A model generated the notes under the pieces. It did no database searches and was not told where the DNA came from. It saw nothing but the letters and a program-made list of their open reading frames with translations. The translations under genes and the position numbers were made by a program. Positions 62,880 to 64,000 of a stretch of DNA of 64,000 nt are shown here, piece by piece; position 1 is the first letter of the stretch; each line of letters begins with the position of its first letter. Where the stretch lies: contig JADJOP010000032.1 in assembly GCA_016713735.1 (NCBI GenBank), positions 372,001 through 436,000 on the forward strand, in the 5' to 3' direction. This DNA is from Bryobacterales bacterium. GTDB lineage: Bacteria; Acidobacteriota; Terriglobia; Bryobacterales; Bryobacteraceae.

Positions 62880-63155
62880 TTAGCGCCCTCCGGCAATCGA
62901 CGGCACGATCGTCACCGTATCACCCGCCGCCACTTCCGTCTTGTCCTTGCTCAGGTAACGGATATCCTCGTCGTTCACATACACGTTGACGAAGCTGCGC
63001 AGCTTGCCCTCATCGTTGTACAGGTTCTTCTTCAGGTCCGGATACGTCGTCGTCAACGTCCCCAGGATCTCGCCGACGGTCGCCCCGGCGACCTCAACGC
63101 TGTCTTTCTTATCCGTATACTGACGCAGCGGCGTCGGAATCATCACTTTCGGCAT
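62880..63155 (-). CDS. CysO/MoaD-like ubiquitin-fold sulfur carrier
   Basis: 91 residues with the beta-grasp fold of the CysO/MoaD/ThiS family (VMIPTPLRQYTDKKDSV, FVNVYVNDEDIRYL, AGDTVTIVPSIAGG). It ends AGGR: one residue past the Gly-Gly that is adenylated and thiocarboxylated. Because a JAMM-type peptidase gene lies directly upstream, the extra residue may be removed before activation, as Mec+ acts on CysO in mycobacteria. Donates sulfur to the PLP enzyme encoded at 63591. Confidence 0.92.
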   Translation of the reverse strand: MPKVMIPTPLRQYTDKKDSVEVAGATVGEILGTLTTTYPDLKKNLYNDEGKLRSFVNVYVNDEDIRYLSKDKTEVAAGDTVTIVPSIAGGR

Positions 63156-63594
63156 TCATGCACTCCTGTCTGTCGCGGGCAGCTCCAGCGCCTCTTCCGG
63201 CGCCTCCGTCTGCTCCATATTCGGAAGAAAACTCTTGGCGTGATTGTACCGCCCCGCCTTCACGCTCATCACCACAAATGAGTACCACGGACACGAGTTC
63301 TTCAGGTCCGTCTCGCTGAAATAGGCGTCGTGGTCCGGATGCGAATGGAAAATCCCGACCAGGTCCAGCCCCCGCGCCCGCGCCGCTTTCTCGGCCTGCA
63401 GCAGATCCTCCGGCCTCAGCTCATACCGCGTCGCCTGCGGGCCCGCATGCACATTCTCCAACGGCAGCGCCAGCGTCACCAGCTTCGTTTCGCCGTCGCT
63501 TGAACCCAAGCATTGCCCCGCAACACTCGTTGGGAAACACCGCCTCGGCATGCTCCACCATCACCTGCCAGGCGTCATCGCCAATCCGGATCAT
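63156..63594 (-). pseudogene. Mec+-like JAMM/MPN peptidase, one-base frameshift
   Basis: The first frame from ATG 63594 encodes IRIGDDAWQVMVEHAEAVF and NECCGAMLG; it then fails near 63510. The second frame continues SSDGETKLVTLALPLENV with the complete JAMM zinc site: GIFHSHPDHDAYFSETD (His-x-His and Asp). One T too many in CTTGGGTTCAAGC separates the two. Mec+ peptidases release cysteine from CysO-Cys. The start overlaps the cysteine synthase stop (ATGA), so the gene order is synthase-Mec-CysO-MoeZ. A sequencing indel is plausible since the catalytic site is preserved. Confidence 0.78.
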
Positions 63595-64000
63595 ATCCCT
63601 TCCCCCATCAGGCCCCGCCCATGCTCGCCCTTCCAGTCCATCTCCGGATCGTCCCAAAAGTGCTCGCTCAAATATTTATCGGCGGCGTCGCACAACACGG
63701 TCACGATCACCCCCTGCTCCTTGTTCGCCACCAGCCGCTGCGCCACCTTCGTCGCCGCCACCACGTTCCCCCCCGCCGAAATCCCCACCAACAAGCCTTC
63801 GCTCTCGGCCAGCCGCCTCACCATCTTATAGGCGTCCTCGGTCTCCACCCAGATGTTCTCATCAGCCAGCGCCGGATCGTAGATCCCCGGCACAATTGCC
63901 GTCGGCATGTGCTTCAGGCCTTCCAAACCGTGGAACCCCACCGACGGCTGCATGCTGAAGCACTTCACCCCCGGCTTCTCCTCCCGCAACCGCCGCGACG
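63591..64000 (-). CDS. cysteine synthase/CysM-like PLP enzyme (partial, 5' end outside)
   Basis: Only the C-terminal part is in the window. Readable motifs are QPSVGFHGLEGLKH, LADENIWVETEDAY, LLVGISAGGNVVAA (the loop that holds the PLP phosphate and serine) and a C-terminal tail with YLSEHFWDD. It belongs to the cysteine synthase/cystathionine beta-synthase fold and, given the CysO, Mec and MoeZ genes next to it, likely uses thiocarboxylated CysO as sulfur donor (CysM of mycobacteria). The sequence before 64000 is missing, including the PLP lysine. Confidence 0.88.
   Translation of the reverse strand, partial: SRRLREEKPGVKCFSMQPSVGFHGLEGLKHMPTAIVPGIYDPALADENIWVETEDAYKMVRRLAESEGLLVGISAGGNVVAATKVAQRLVANKEQGVIVTVLCDAADKYLSEHFWDDPEMDWKGEHGRGLMGEGI

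Noticed and set aside
63500..63520. Programmed frameshift in the Mec-like gene
   Set aside because: No slippery heptamer or downstream structure; a plain one-base indel explains it better.

Overview
The window looks like a chromosomal segment of a GC-rich Acidobacteriota member, most likely near Solibacter/Bryobacter. The grounds are gene-family style, not a search: Planctomycete/Solibacter-type DUF1592-DUF1552 protein pairs, BlaI-M56-TonB_C regulators, leucine-rich-repeat lipoprotein-like genes, Oar-like TonB-dependent beta-barrels, Tat-exported Gfo/Idh/MocA and NHL proteins, a PEP-CTERM protein, and the rpmH-rnpA-yidD-yidC-khpB-mnmE core block. I see no transposase, integrase, phage gene, CRISPR array, tRNA or rRNA.

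Layout. 1-4190: a small TPR gene, then a minus-strand operon of an ECF sigma factor, its zinc anti-sigma factor and three membrane/adhesin-type envelope proteins. 4535-8001: a flippase-like membrane protein, nrdR and rpoD with an extended -10 promoter. 7987-10237: a GH95 alpha-L-fucosidase broken by a deletion/frameshift. 10303-15769: rimP-nusA-infB, with a terminator-like hairpin in its leader. 15868-24138: secreted oxidoreductase, MFS transporter, acyl-CoA synthetase, cytochrome-like DUF1592 plus DUF1552 pair, and a broken M56 peptidase behind a BlaI repressor with two clear operators (24535-24586). 24591-30545: two LRR proteins, enolase-superfamily enzyme, NHL protein, PEP-CTERM protein. 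30782-33636: a damaged locus resembling 2-aminoethylphosphonate catabolism (transporter, FAD oxidoreductase, phosphonoacetaldehyde hydrolase). 33762-38341: rpmH, rnpA, yidD, yidC, khpB, mnmE. 38424-40395: gmd and fcl for GDP-L-fucose. 40554-44167: ferredoxin, DinG-type helicase, MATE pump.

44151-49181 is a minus-strand operon: PQQ-type propeller dehydrogenase, five-heme cytochrome, DUF4920 protein, alkaline-phosphatase-type hydrolase, and a deiodinase/thioredoxin-fold gene whose in-frame TGA is best read as selenocysteine. This is the most interesting item. 49201-54543: cupin, TPR proteins, miaA and a small secreted protein. 54590-60868: TonB-receptor-like barrel, then a tightly coupled operon of a PP2C phosphatase with three exported proteins of unknown function. 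60924-64000: thiD, then the minus-strand cluster cysteine synthase - Mec-like JAMM peptidase - CysO-like carrier - MoeZ-like activator, i.e. cysteine synthesis from a protein thiocarboxylate.

Reading-frame lesions are frequent (about 9915, 23800, 25845, many in 31190-33330, 60795, 63510) while conserved motifs on either side are preserved. This can mean real gene decay or indel errors in the assembly; sequence alone does not settle it.
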